A stretch of DNA of 64,000 nucleotides from Macquaria australasica (taxonomy: Eukaryota; Chordata; Actinopteri; Centrarchiformes; Percichthyidae), in assembly GCA_005408345.1 (NCBI GenBank), contig SEMN01000484.1:310001-374000 (forward strand). The letters are read 5' to 3'. The notes under the pieces are model-generated. The model was given only the letters and a program-made list of their open reading frames with translations. It ran no database searches and was not told the DNA's origin. Of the stretch, positions 40,549 through 52,437 are shown piece after piece (position 1 is the first letter of the stretch; each line of letters opens with the position of its first letter). Both the position numbers and the translations under genes were made by a program.

Positions 40549-41033
40549 ACTGTGCCAGCGGCTCTGTGCCACAGAGAGGGAATTGTCTGCATTGTCCATG
40601 CCTCTCCATCCAGGATCTCACCCAAACTCTGCGCTATTTTCCTCCTTTTTTGGCCTTTTCAGAGCAAATGTAAGCAATGCAAGCCGCTGGTTGCGTCCAT
40701 GTTTGTTTTGGTACAAGAACATGCGACAATTTTAGCCATGTTAATGTGTTTTAGAGTGGATTCTTCCTTTAAAATATTACCATACAAAGACAGTATACAG
40801 TTGTAGTGACAAATTGTACAATAAAACAAAATCAATAAAGCTGCAGTATATAATTCATACAGACGACACTCACTGGCTGATATCCAATTTTCAGTTAACA
40901 GATCAATATTGGCCCCATACACCAGTAGAGCCGTATATCTGTGTAAACCTATTTTTTCACTGCTGAGTGTTTCATCTTTAGTAACAACCAAGCAGAAACA
41001 ACTCTTCATATGAGCTGGAGCACACAGCCTCTG
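40549..41033. other. no recognised feature
   Basis: Part of the longest ORF in the window (minus strand, 40659-41123), which has no recognisable domain. Confidence 0.4.
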
Positions 41034-41129
41034 GTCTCCTAGGCAACAAGCCAGGTTTCCCGCGGTAACAAATGGCTGAAGCCCATTGGTGGGAGGATGA
41101 GGAGCTCCCTGCAGCATTCCCATGGCAAC
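41034..41129. promoter_or_regulatory. candidate RFX X-box cluster with inverted CCAAT box
   Basis: Three X-box-like sites lie within 96 bp: GTCTCCTAGGCAAC (41034-41047), GTTTCCCGCGGTAAC (41055-41069) and ATTCCCATGGCAAC (41116-41129). Each ends in the RGYAAC half-site known for RFX factors. ATTGG, an inverted CCAAT (NF-Y type), is at 41085-41089. RFX with NF-Y is an established pairing at MHC class II and ciliary promoters. No adjacent gene is recognised; function is inference. Confidence 0.3.
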
Positions 41130-41210
41130 CAGCTCTGTGGTTTCTGAGAATTGATGCCATGTTTTTTTTATAACTCTGTAACACCAGGCTCACCCCCATA
41201 CTGACTCTAT

Positions 41211-41229
41211 CACACACACACACACACAC

Positions 41230-41288
<59 letters not shown>
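41211..41288. repeat. (CA)n microsatellite, once interrupted
   Basis: About 78 bases of CA broken by CCTA at 41229-41232. Confidence 0.97.
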
Positions 41289-41296
<8 letters not shown>

Positions 41297-42290
41297 GATA
41301 GTTTTCTTTCACATAAACATAAAAACAGCTCAGTTCTCCCAGTCAACAAAAGCAGAAATCCTGTTTGTCTCCTCTTGGTTTCTCTTTACCAAACTGTAAC
41401 TTCACTAATTCAAATGGTTGCAATTAATTCCACATCTAGTGGCTTTCGGTTTCTTACCTGACTGAGGAAAAGGACAAAAAACTGTGACCCTTCTAATAAA
41501 CGCATAGGATTTCTTTGGTGTTGTGTCATTAGCCTAGAGTGACTGCAGAGAGAATGAGATATGACAAAAGCTATGAGCTGCCTGTTATCATACAACCAAC
41601 GCTACTGTCGCCACTGAAAGATGCAACCATTAGCCATTATTGTAAATGGTAATGTATGAACAGTATACTGTTTAATATTTGTCCGTATGGCCACAAATGA
41701 AAGCAGCAAGGTAGATTTACTGTGCCAGTGTGGTATGATGTTGATATGATCATGTGAACACTGTGAACCAGCATTGTGATTCTCATGAAATAAAATAAGA
41801 ATGTACAGTAGTACCATAGATACACAAGGTAGGATAGAATATGTCAGTGATGTCAGACATATAATAATAACTGAGCCGAGAAATGTACTGTACCCTAATC
41901 ATGTATATGAATGTTAGCTAGTCATGGTCTTGGTGCAGGTTGTCTATAGATACCTCTGCCTCTGAAAACATGTGTGCAGAGCTGTGTGCTAAAGAAGAGT
42001 TATTTTAAAACTGAAACATGCTTCTACATCTGCAAGTCCACAAGCATGGTGTGCAGATGCTCGCAAAGGTGTCAGCCAACATGGCCAACTTCATTGGGGT
42101 TAGAAAGTATGCAGGATTTTAACTTCACTCTCAAGCTCTTCACCATGAATGCCTTAGAAAAGAGACTGTACAAAAGTGTGCACCATTATCTCCATTTGAG
42201 TGATCATTGCGTCTCGTCATCTCCATGACGACAGGCTTTTGAGCCCACCTTCGAGTGTGGCCATTCTAAAAAGCTATAAACACTTTTACC
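41289..42290. other. no recognised feature
   Basis: AT-rich non-coding sequence. Confidence 0.45.
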
Positions 42291-42800
42291 TTTAGACGCA
42301 GTCAGACAAACCGTCGTACAGTTTGTGTCCTGTCTCCTTCCAACAGTCAGACAGAACTTCGTACGAACTAGTTCGATTCAAGCATGCCCCAGCCTTTAGT
42401 ATGCCTTTAGTATTTTATATGACACTGGCGGAACTGTACGTTATGGTTAAAACTGTCCACACCAGAAAACTGACAGCATTAGTTGTTAGCTGAAACGTTC
42501 AAAACGACCTACCTTTTCCTGGCAAGTGACCTCTTGTGGTTGTGCAAATAATGATGGCCTTTCTACTGTAAGCAGCAAAAGCAGTAGAAGCGTGATGTTG
42601 TTAATACCACCATAAAAAGTCAGTGATGTCGACACTGGAGACCACAGTTTGTGTACTGTCTCCTACCAACAGTCAATGTTTGTTTCTTTTAACAATAAAT
42701 GTGATCTTTTGCTTATCGTAACTATGACCACGATCTTCCCCTTACCTTAAACCACTATCTAAAACTTAACCAGACCTTTACCATAGACGTGGCAGATCAG
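42291..42800. repeat. diverged duplicated segment and dispersed repeat
   Basis: ACAGTTTGTGTCCTGTCTCC plus CCAACAGTCAGA (42318-42352) recurs diverged at 42644-42676. The following AACTATGACCACGATCTTCC and CTTAACCAGACC blocks recall a common fish repeat, also hinted at 53080-53150. Confidence 0.5.
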
Positions 42801-43299
42801 AAAACAATGGCTGCGTCCTAAATCACTCCCTCCTTCACTCAGTCACTATTCCCTACATGAAAAAAAAAACACTATAGTGAGCAGTAAATTGAGATTTTGG
42901 AAATTCTTTTGACTCATTTTTTTCCTGCTTCAGTTACCACCAGACTAGTTATTCCATGGCTGTTAGTACATTAGCTAACATTAGCTGATGACATACGCTC
43001 TGATGAACAGCTGTCCTTTAGCTCTAGCTAACCAATACGGTTATTTCTGTTCCCAAAACAGCTCTAAATTCAAAAGGATTTGTAAAACTGAAACTCTGCA
43101 TTGTGACTTCTGCTATTGACTTCAACATATTTGTCTGTTTCTTCTGATACCAGATTGGAAATTGCCAACAGGCATAACTGATACCACTGATGTACCAGTA
43201 TTACCTCTATGTCTTGTCTATCTCTAGCAATTTTGTACCACTGGTACATAATATAATCTTATAATCTCTCTGTATATCCAACAGTGTATCAAGCAAAGA
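42801..43299. other. no recognised feature
   Basis: Non-coding; GCGTCCTAAATCACTCCCTC at 42814 recalls a TIR-type repeat but no partner end was found. Confidence 0.35.
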
Positions 43300-43326
43300 A
43301 CACACACACACACACACACACACACA
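43300..43326. repeat. (AC)n microsatellite
   Basis: About 13 AC units. Confidence 0.95.
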
Positions 43327-43454
43327 CTGGGTAATCAGGCCCTCTTTGATCATCCTGGTTTGACTCAGTGGTTGCTATGCCAACAGGCGAGATAAAAGCT
43401 TTGAGCTGCAGTACTATGGCTTTCATGACTGATGCAACATTTACCGTAACCCCC

Positions 43455-43500
43455 GCCACACACACCCACCCACTCTCTCACACACACTCACACACACACA

Positions 43501-43551
<51 letters not shown>

Positions 43552-43715
43552 AGAGAGCAGTTTCTTTTAGTTTTTCTCCAACAGTTTGGCAGCTTTAGTA
43601 TTTAGGTCACCTCTTTGTGGAAGGAGAGAGGGAGGAGGGAAGGAGCATCCCAATGTAATGGGTGTTGTTCATTGGTCAGAACACACCACACACACACACA
43701 CACACACCACACACA
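43455..43715. repeat. compound (CA)/(CT) low-complexity cluster
   Basis: Alternating CACACA and CTCTCT runs at 43457-43549, then more CA at 43681-43722. ORFs over them are repeat products. Confidence 0.9.
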
Positions 43716-44989
43716 TACACAGGGTACCCTTCTGATTGATTCAGTGCTGCTCTGCTGTCTCCATCCCTCTGTGACTCTTTCTGTCTCGCTGTCCTTGCTG
43801 TTCAGAGGCTCTGGGAGGCAGAGTGTCTTGTCCTCCTTCATCTTCCTCCCTCTTGTCTCTCTCTATCTCCATTCTCTTCACTTCTTCCTCCCTCTTATCT
43901 AGCATGACCTATATTTCTTCCCATGCCTTGGCCCTTTGATTCCTCCCTGTATTTTCTTCTGTACCACCTCCGCACACATTAAAAGACACACACACACACA
44001 CACTAAGACATACACACAGTCCCACAGAAGGATGGGGGTGGGGTGGAGTCCCTAAATCCATTTAGAGCTGTTAAGGGTGGAGTTCTAAAATAGAATGCCA
44101 AGCTAAGCCCTGAGTGAACCCTGTTTCAGAACACTGCCTGTGTGTGCGTGTCCGTGTGTGTGTGTGTGCAACTGTGCATGTATGTGTGTGAGAGAGCGAG
44201 AACGGAAGGTTAAGGATATAGTGCCTCCTATGGACAAACAGCATCCCCTCCGTGTTGACATGTATAACTCCACACTGCCACCTGCTGAGCCTTGTTCAAG
44301 AGTACAACCACGTTTAATTTTTCCATCACAATCAGATCGCCTCTCTGCTTCCCCCTAGTGGTGACAGCATTGTAACTGCAGGCTGAATAAATCCTGTTCT
44401 ACATGATGATCCTGTTGATTGAACACATGTCCCATGAAAGCATGTTCAGATAACTTTTTTCTTCAATTACAATTCTACACAAAATGTAACAAATGCAGCT
44501 GTTATGCTGTTAACTATGGTGCTACTACTAACAAGAAGTGAAAATTTTTTGGTCTGTTGTCATCAGTGTAAATGTGTGTAAATGCAATCAAAAACACGTT
44601 TCAGTGATTTGAAAAAAGAAATGGCATTAAAGTGGGGGTACACAATGAAGTATTACATTCTTTTGTTACATACACATATAAAGCTGCATGTATGTACACT
44701 TTTATCGATCCTGAAAAGAACACATGACATTATGGTAAAATTGGATATTGTGCTTTTCATAATAATGCTAGTCTTACAACAATATTTGAAATGCCATAAA
44801 CTGCTGTGTTATTAACTCACTAACCCTGCTTAATATCACATATTTTCTTTGGCCTGTCATTGTATAATGGTGTATTTGTATCTTTACTAAAAAGAGTCTT
44901 ATCTTTGATTGATGGTCATTTTATCTGCTTTTCAGGAGAATATCCCTAATTGCATATTGAAATCTATGTCATTAAGACATTGTTAATGT
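43716..44989. other. no gene; CT-rich then AT-rich
   Basis: 43740-43960 is pyrimidine-rich, with short (CA) at 43987-44003 and (GT) at 44154-44170. ACTGCCACCTGCTGAGCC and CCCCCTAGTGGTGACAG at 44273-44367 look like dispersed-repeat edges. Confidence 0.45.
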
Positions 44990-45228
44990 TGAAATTTGCT
45001 ACAGACATTGTCCCCCTCAGGATGAATTGTAATAACTTTGGTGATCCTGTGACTTTTCATCTAGCCACATCACCAGGTCAAAATTTTAACCTGTCCAATA
45101 CTTTGGTTTAAATACCTGTAAAACTAAAGACTAATCATTCTAATCAGCCTCAAAAGTACTTTGGGTAGTTAGCATGCTAACACGTAGAACTAAGATGGCA
45201 CACAAGGTATATGTTATGCCTGCTAAAA
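44990..45228 (+). repeat. dispersed perciform repeat, family B, third copy
   Basis: CCCCCTCAGGATGAATTGTA, ACTTTGGTGATCCTGTGACT, CACATCACCAGGTCAAAA and TAGTTAGCATGCTAACACG follow the family order. Confidence 0.75.
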
Positions 45229-45543
45229 CCTTCCTTTCTTATCTCCTTTAGCATTTTGTGAGTAAATCAAACTGAAAGTGTAAACAGTGGATATTGAAAA
45301 GTGAGGTGGAGATGTCTCCCTTATCCCCAGTGGAAATTATGCCTTTGACTGAAAATGATTATTACACACTGAAATGCTGCACGTCATTAAAACTGAATCA
45401 CAGTTTGAACTGGATGGAAACGTCTAATCGCAACTGCAATCTCCCACCGTCAGGAAAGTAAGGAAGGCCTCCACTTCCTCCAATTCTCTCTCTGTTTGCT
45501 TATTGGACTGCACTTCATCCTGTGGTCCTTGTGTGAGTGAGGA

Positions 45544-45548
<5 letters not shown>
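45229..45548. other. no recognised feature
   Basis: Non-coding. Confidence 0.4.

Positions 45549-45602
<54 letters not shown>
45549..45602. repeat. (TG)n microsatellite
   Basis: About 27 TG units. Confidence 0.97.
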
Positions 45603-45605
<3 letters not shown>

Positions 45606-47049
45606 GCAGTCCTCTCAGTCAGTCATACAGTCAGACATAAACACACCAACAGCATGCTACACCAGAGGAGCTTCAGAAAGGCCGGCGTCCAGTGCACCCC
45701 AGGGTGAGCCCACTGATCTGTTTCTCCATTCAGTCCACAGCAGCTCTATGCCTGTTTTCATCGCCTGTTTTTTACTGTAACACCCTTGTTGGCATATTTT
45801 TGTATAGTGCAAACAGAGAACGGACTGTAACTGAGTCATTCACACAATCTACTGCCTTTGGGTGCGGTAACTCTCTCTCTCTCTCTCATTATTTTAACAT
45901 TGTATACTAACTGTCAGAAAACCATATTGGTGTAGCAATTATTAACACATGGACTAGGAAAAACTACTCTACTATGCTTACTATGTTTTCCAGGGTAACT
46001 ACAAACAACAAGCAATCATTTTGTGAACTACATGTTTTACTCAGCTTTTTCTTTACTGGGCTTTAGAGGTGCTGGTAGGCAGATCATAGTTTTGCTTTCT
46101 GACACCTCAGTACTGTGTCCTCAGATGCTTCACTTTAATACTCAGCTGTTTTGGCCTGAGCCCAGCAGCTGTGTTTGTAGAAGGCATCCAGCTTCCACTA
46201 GAGGTCACTGTGTCTAAACCTAATACTCACCCACTGCATATAGCTTACAGTAACTAAGGTTTAAGGACATTGAGTTTAGTACATGGAGATTTGTACTGCT
46301 CTGATCATTTTAACATTTCCAAAAAAAAATATTGTGTATGTATGTAATATACAGTGTACAACATAGGCCACTCTCAAGTATGAACCAAAGGATTTGTACA
46401 TTTTGTAATTATACATTTACAATGTGTCACATCTCCCTACATGAACTTTAAAGCCTATGCTATCGGCAAGGTTGCCAAACTGAAAGTAACAATAAGGATA
46501 ATGGTGTGAAGTGTGCGTTTTTCTGCCATAAGGTGAAACAGGAGAGTGAGAGAGATGTCAGTCAAGCCCACGTCTGAGGAGAGGACTCTTCAGCACAAGT
46601 GAAAACATTAAAAACCACAGCAGAACATACTGATTATCTAAGAGCAACAGTCACAAAAAAAATAACACAAATGTAGCAGTTAAATTGTGGAACCAAACCT
46701 AATGCAGATGATCAACAGATTAAAACAATTACATTCATGGATAATGATAGTTCCATCGAGGTTGACGAACTTGGGTTAAATTAAAGCAGCTTGTAAGTGA
46801 GTAACGAACTTACTATTTGATCCTTTGAAGATGCCTTTCCTAGTTGTGCTATTGTGCTCTTTTGTCTTTTTGTTTGAGATTGTGGCTTTGTCTTGTGATG
46901 TATTCTAATGTGATGTGAGTTTGTCTTGTCATAAGTCTTGTCCCTATATAGTCCTATATAATGATATAGGGATGAGGTTGCAGCAATGGTCATGTTTGTT
47001 TTCTCTAAACATGATGGTGATCTTTTCCTAAATAATTGACTGATTTTAA
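45603..47049. other. no recognised feature
   Basis: Non-coding; a (CT) run lies at 45871-45888. Confidence 0.45.
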
Positions 47050-47302
47050 CCTTAAAGCTGCACTAATGAACATTGTTATGTTCAAATGACTACGTGTAAT
47101 GGGAAAGGGGTCACTTGTAGTGACAAAAACACAGAAAATGATCACACAACTGTACCATTCCCTTCAGCTCTTCTGAACATTTTAGCGTCTTTCAGCTTTC
47201 ATTGCTTTTATGGCTTGCAACTTTAGTGTTTTGGTTCAGCATCACCGCTCTCATCAACCTTGTTTCCAGCAGCAGCTGTTTTCAGTATAAAAGCTCTAAA
47301 AA
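47050..47302 (+). repeat. family A repeat, interrupted copy
   Basis: Includes CATTTTAGCGTCTTTCAGCT, CACCGCTCTCATCAACCTTG, AGCAGCTGTTTTCAG and AAAGCTCTAAAAACC. After AAAAACC the family sequence stops abruptly at about 47302, where a different sequence begins. It provides an unoccupied version of the site used by the hAT MITE at 49125. Confidence 0.7.
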
Positions 47303-47455
47303 CCTAGCTTATGTTTTATTTGCACTGGCAGATGCGTTCAGTCTCCCTCCCATTCAGACAGAGGTCCAGCCGACCTGGCCTGGGTCGGGCCAATCACAAC
47401 GGTTTATCTAATATGGGGCGGGTTTGATACGATGACTGTATTTTCGTAAACAACC

Positions 47456-47731
47456 ATGATGGCTGCCGCTGATGTGGAACGTTCTGAATCCGCTATCGCG
47501 TCAGTATTAAACAAACTGGATGGTATATTTTCTCTAAAAGAAGAACAAAGAACTGCACTTAAAGCTTTTGTTGATAAGAAAGATGTGTTTGCTGTACATC
47601 TGACAGGATTCGCTCAGCACTACATCACACATTTTGTTGCTCTGATTGGTTGTAGGTCCATCCAATTGCATCCAGAGGCATTTTGGTCTGTGTCCGTTGA
47701 TAACGCCCCTTGGAAATGGAAAATGAACTGA
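47456..47731 (+). pseudogene. RecQ-helicase-like N-terminal fragment (mobile-element associated, tentative)
   Basis: A 91-codon ORF opening MMAAADVERSESAIASVLNK and continuing through SLKEEQRTALKAFVDKKDVF. This resembles the N-terminal side of a RecQ-type DEAD/DEAH helicase found as a repeated gene in fish genomes, where the next residues should form the Walker A loop (G-x-G-K-S/T). Here that position reads HLTGFAQH, so the nucleotide-binding lysine is absent. The rest (IGCRSIQLHPEAFWSVSVD...) does not follow the helicase. Composition changes at about 47302, suggesting an inserted, internally deleted element. No exon structure or other helicase motifs are present. The recognition is from memory and moderate. 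Confidence 0.45.
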
Positions 47732-48119
47732 GAGGTCCCAGACTAATTCACATTTGCGTCAGGCTATGAAAAACCCACTACGTTACATGCCCAGCACCAA
47801 ACAGCAGACAGCAAAAACTGTTAATGCAAGTTTAACCAAATTGTTGTACACAAAAGTTGAAGTGTTGAAAAATGTACTGACCTACAGTACAATATGTTGT
47901 CATTTGGGTATGAGGACTTGTAATTGCCTTAAAACAGGAGGTGTATTGCTAAGCTTATTGGTCCAGTTCGTCCTCCAACACTTGGCAGTCATTTTGAGCT
48001 GTTATCTAGCCAGGCTTAATTATTGGTGCTTTAATGAGAAGAAGATTCCTCTTGCAGCTTTAAAGTAATTTTTTTGTTGTTGTTATATTGTCCATCCCCT
48101 GAATTGTTTTTCCTCCTCC
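47732..48119. other. unassigned ORF, probably the rest of an insertion
   Basis: A + strand ORF of 104 codons at 47754-48068 has no recognisable family. Confidence 0.35.
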
Positions 48120-48413
48120 AGTCTCACATCTCCTCCTCTTTGCCTCCCGCGCCAACCACGGTCTCTCTCCATTGTCATCATCACACACTGATTATTAGTG
48201 TGAGCAGTGAGGGGCAGTGTGGTTATTATGGCTGTCCCTCAGTCTGAAGTATGGGAGGCGTGCTGAGTGAGGGCTGCTCCGTCCCTGATAGACAGAGTAT
48301 CACATGTTGGCTCAGCCTAGAGGACACTTCTTACAGTAACATGCCATGGGATTAAAATATAAAAAATGAACACCTGCAGCCAGGGAACTTTCTGACTTCA
48401 GCAGCACTTGAAG
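48120..48413 (+). other. candidate non-coding 5' exon (weak)
   Basis: This unique, relatively GC-rich, non-repetitive stretch ends in GAAG|GTAAGTT at 48413/48414, a near-consensus splice donor. It has no long ORF. kcnmb2 in other vertebrates has distant non-coding 5' exons, and the first coding exon here has an acceptor at 61658, so an upstream exon must exist if that acceptor is used. The left end is arbitrary. This is inference only; no promoter motif was recognised. Confidence 0.2.
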
Positions 48414-48949
48414 GTAAGTTCAGACAGTTTGACAGAATGAGAAAAGGTGGAAAACCTCTGATGGCATTTTGGTGTTCAAGAAGGTGTTTGGCCGAAAGTT
48501 TGAGGGGGTTCAGGATTACTGAATATGATAAAGGTGAAACCTTGGTGTAAGAGTTAGTTCCACCACTTCTTGGTGAAGCTCTTCTGTGTAATGGCTGTCT
48601 TTGTCAATCACGGAAATGAAAACAAAATGAATGCAATGTGTCTTATGTCAGCTGTACTTTCTGACATCTGATAACTTTGCCTTCATTATGGTGGTTTAAA
48701 GCTCATGATGTTTTTGTTTAGAACAAAACATGTAAAAGCTTTCGGTAACAGGTTGAGCCACTGTTGTGTTATATCAGTTGAATGATGGTTAAAATTTGAC
48801 ATCTTGCCATTCTGAGAGGAAGCTTTATTTGACTCTCCTACACAACACTTCTGATTTTAAAGCTGATACAATCAATATATTTGTAGTGGATATATTGGCA
48901 ATATTAAATATTTTTATATTGGACAATGGATCAAATGAGTATAAATGTG
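48414..48949. other. no recognised feature
   Basis: Unique AT-rich sequence downstream of the GTAAGTT donor-like site. Confidence 0.4.
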
Positions 48950-49800
48950 AAACAGGTCTCTCGTACTGATAAACCTACAGAGCATTATCACCCAATCTGC
49001 AGTTCCTCTCAGCTCTACGAAGCGTTTTAGCATCTTTCAGCTCATCGTTTTGGTTTTACGGCCCGAAACTTTACTGTTTTGGTTCTGTCTCACCGCTCTC
49101 ATCAACATTGTTATTGGTCGCAGCCATAGACTGTAAATAAAGATGGACGACCCACTGTTCAAAAATATCCAGGATACTGGCGCTGCCATCTTGCACTGGT
49201 GACGTCATTTGAAGCCAGAGTCTGCGCAGTAGGTCCCACCCATACACCCGCCTGAACCAATCGCGAGCAAATCACAGTTGTCTATCATGACATCACACCC
49301 TCTTTTTATAGCATCACATAACTAATTAAAACCAAACTTACTACCTAAAATGACAGAAACCATCTTTGGGAACATTTTGTTTGAAGTGTACTTTGATTTT
49401 TCAGTTTGGCCCATGTCCCATCCACTAACATGGAGGAGGCGGGGCTTATGACCTATACTGCAGCTGCAGGCTTCACTTTTGGAGAACTGTCATGTCCTCC
49501 ATCTTTATATACAGTCTATGGTCGCAGCAAGCAGCTGTTTTCATCAGAAAGCTCTAAAAACCCACTCCGACAGAACAGTTAGCAACTAGCTTGGTGAACA
49601 TATTGGAGCAAGTGAAAATTGGACGAACATTCATCAAGTGGCCGGAAACATGACTCCAAATAAATGCTAAAGTTTCTCTGTGTCAGCTAGATGTGTTGGC
49701 AACGCTTAGCTAACATGTTTGCCATTTCAACTTACCGTATTGTTACAGCTTGTTTTTGCTGCCCCCAAAGAGACCAAAAAATCAGTTAATGCAGGATGTT
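48950..49800 (+). repeat. family A repeat, longest copy, split by a hAT MITE
   Basis: The left part (48950-49124) and right part (49521-49800) rejoin across the MITE into the family A order seen elsewhere: CCGCTCTCATCAACATTG, CAGCAAGCAGCTGTTTTCAT, CTAGCTTGGTGAACATATTG, GGCCGGAAACATGACTCCAA, TTGTTTTTGCTGCCCCCAA. Confidence 0.85.
49125..49520 (+). mobile_element. hAT-type MITE, copy 2 (396 bp), nested
   Basis: Starts CATAGACTGTAAATAAAG and ends CTTTATATACAGTCTATG. An exact 8-bp duplication GTCGCAGC lies at 49117-49124 and 49521-49528. It is nested in a family A repeat and runs opposite to copy 1 (17762-18252). The interior includes CAAGATGGCAG-type sequence on the reverse strand, CCAATCGCGAGCAAATCA and AACCATCTTTGGGAACATTT. 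Non-coding. Confidence 0.93.
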
Positions 49801-51289
49801 TCTGAAAGTGTTGTTTGAATTAATTTCCTCTTCTTATCACTTTTTCCACTGTGTCAGGCTCTCAAAAGCCACAAATGCATTGTGTGTGCGTGTGCATGTG
49901 TCTGTGTTTGTGTGTTTAGCTGCGCAGTGGCTACCCATTGGATGGGAGCAGAGTGGAGGAAGCAACTTCAATCATTTTTGAGGAGAATTTTTATTTAATT
50001 TTGCAAATTGCAGGGAAAAATGAATTCGTGTCTAACAGCCACACTGACAAACGTAATGTGAAATGCAAAAATGTATTTATAACATGTTGCGTTCAGTATG
50101 ACAATCAAAAACAGAAGAAAAATACATAAAAATAAAAATACCTTTCCTTTAGATTTGTCATGCAAAGAAATAGCTGTTACAGTCTCAAAATACTTTCTCA
50201 AAATAATTCTCCAAATTTGAATCCAGCTGAACTTCCACCATGCTACTGTAAACTAGTTCAGCTGATAATTTAATTACATGTACTAAAATGACTTCCCAGC
50301 AGTCTAGATCATTCCAATAACAGCACCTCTCTGTGGGGAGCCACCAAGTCTGGTCTGAACCATTAACAGCAGCTGTCTCTAGCCCTCTTCTATTAGCACT
50401 CATTCTAACTCACAACAAAATACGTCTTAGACAAGCCAACTCTAATCCTATCTGCTGTATATCACACTGTCTCTCCCATTTCACTCTCATTCTATTTCAC
50501 ACATTCTCATAAGGTCAAGAAACAAAGTTTGACCATTTATCATGAAATATGAAAGGTTTAGATTTTTACACAAGGTCCCGGCAACAAGACAGGACATCGA
50601 GATCAGGTAAAAATACAGTTTATATTGTGCTATAGTTCTGATATGAAATGAACATGTTTGCAATTAATCACCTTTCCACAAACAGTGAACCTGTTGCCAG
50701 CATTTCCTGGTAAACAAGCCTTGCATTTAAGTGGACAAACTCTGCTGAGGGTCTTCAAAAACATTTCACCACTGTCTAGTTGTAAATATACAAATATGCC
50801 TGGGTTGTACAATAGCAATAGTTACACCATCTCTTTGTTTGGCTTAAAGCATAGGTTCAGTTTGTCTTAAAAGATGTCCATATGAACAATGAAACTGGTT
50901 CTTCTTGCTGTAATCCTCCCTCCTGTTCATACTGGCCATAAGAGATCCCTTCCTAACATGTTTGCAGTTGGAGTGATAGGGGACAAAATCCACATTTCCT
51001 GTCCTGATCCAAAATACATTCTAACATTTATCTGAAGTTAAAATGAGACTTTAGCAGTCTGAGTTAATAAAATCAAGTGGCTATCTTTTTAGAACCTAAT
51101 TTCCTCATTTTGTTACAACCCTTTCACGACAGCTCAGCACGGAAACACGGGGGGTGGTGGGAATTTGTCCTGAAAGACTGCAACTTTGGAAGATAACATG
51201 TGGAGTCATGAAGGATTTTATTGGCCTTCTGGAGAGTGTGTTGCTTGCATGTGGTTGCCAGAAACTTTAAAGGGAGACCCATAATCTTG
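49801..51289. other. no recognised feature
   Basis: AT-rich non-coding sequence. Confidence 0.45.
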
Positions 51290-51540
51290 GAATATGTACT
51301 GCTACTACAACACACAGGGACATCCTGATCACACAGTTACATACATTCACACCTGGAGGCTGCCCAGCACAGTACAACCACAATCTGATCTGCTAGCCAC
51401 TGAGCAGTGGCTCAAAGGCACCTCAGTGGTGGTAATATGGGAGGGATTTTCCCCACAGATTTATCCTGCTGGACCGGGGTTCGAACCGGTGACTCTACAG
51501 TCACAAGCCTGGTTCTCTGACTGTCTTTAACCCCAACTGT
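51290..51540 (-). mobile_element. tRNA-derived SINE, second family
   Basis: On the minus strand the head reads GGTTAAAGACAGTCAGAGAA then CCAGGCTTGTGACTGTAGAG. A perfect B box GGTTCGAACC sits at 51478-51487 and a weaker A-box region at about 51518-51535. The body runs through CCGGTCCAGCAGGATAA and CCACCACTGAGGTGCCTTTG. This is a common fish repeat with a tRNA-like head; the ends are approximate. Confidence 0.65.
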
Positions 51541-52025
51541 GCTGTTCAATATGTCATTGAGATATATCTGTTTCTCTGTGTCTCTAACAATTCAACAGAA
51601 AATGTGCTACTCTTCACTAGTTATATAGCAGCTATAGCTATCTAAACAGTTGGTACACTGGCTGTTTGTGGCAAACAAACACTCTAGAGTCACATTTGGG
51701 AATAAAACAAGGTTTCACTTTATGTTTAATCTGAACGCACTGTAACAGCAGTGGAAGTTGAAAATAAGAGATGAGGGGGAAAGTGACAGCAGCACGATCC
51801 CATTTCTTTTACCCCACATGTGTAGTGCATTTTACTGCAGCTGTGTTTTATAAGCTGTACTATAACTCTTTGATTCTAAACAAGGCTAAACAGCTGTGTC
51901 AGACTCACTGTCTGTTCTGCAGTCAGTCAGGTGGCAAAAGACAACTGCAGGCTAACACACACTGAAACACATACCATCCAAATAACCTTCCAGAAACAGA
52001 ACCATGACATCACTGCTGAGACACA

Positions 52026-52029
<4 letters not shown>
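51541..52029. other. no recognised feature
   Basis: Non-coding. Confidence 0.4.
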
Positions 52030-52089
<60 letters not shown>

Positions 52090-52128
52090 GTGCGTGCGTG
52101 TGTGTGTGTGTGTGTGTGTATGTGTGTG
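52030..52128. repeat. (GT)n microsatellite, interrupted
   Basis: A long TG tract with a few CG/TGCG interruptions at 52084-52100. Confidence 0.97.
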
Positions 52129-52225
52129 AGTGTGGCAGGCTTGTGTGTCTGCACCTGTGCCACCTTTATGTGTCAAAGAGAGACAAGTGGCTTAGCTTAT
52201 GAACTGCTTGAGATGAAGCCAGCAT

Positions 52226-52226
<1 letters not shown>

Positions 52227-52314
<88 letters not shown>
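52227..52314. repeat. (GT)n microsatellite, about 43 units
   Basis: An uninterrupted tract only about 100 bases from the previous one. Confidence 0.97.
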
Positions 52315-52316
<2 letters not shown>

Positions 52317-52437
52317 AATGTATGTCATGGTGTGGTATGTCTAAAGATGCACTAGAGGACAGCTCGTAGTATGTGGACGTATGTGTGAGCATGTGTATTT
52401 GGCATAGGATGTATGACCACATCAGAGAAGATAGAAA

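Noticed and set aside
40659..41123. Longest ORF in the window, 154 codons on the minus strand
   Set aside because: No recognisable domain, no splice or promoter context, and it overlaps the X-box-like cluster. Likely chance.
51478..51540. Possible functional tRNA gene because of a perfect B box
   Set aside because: The acceptor and anticodon arms do not fold and a SINE-like body follows, so it is called a SINE.
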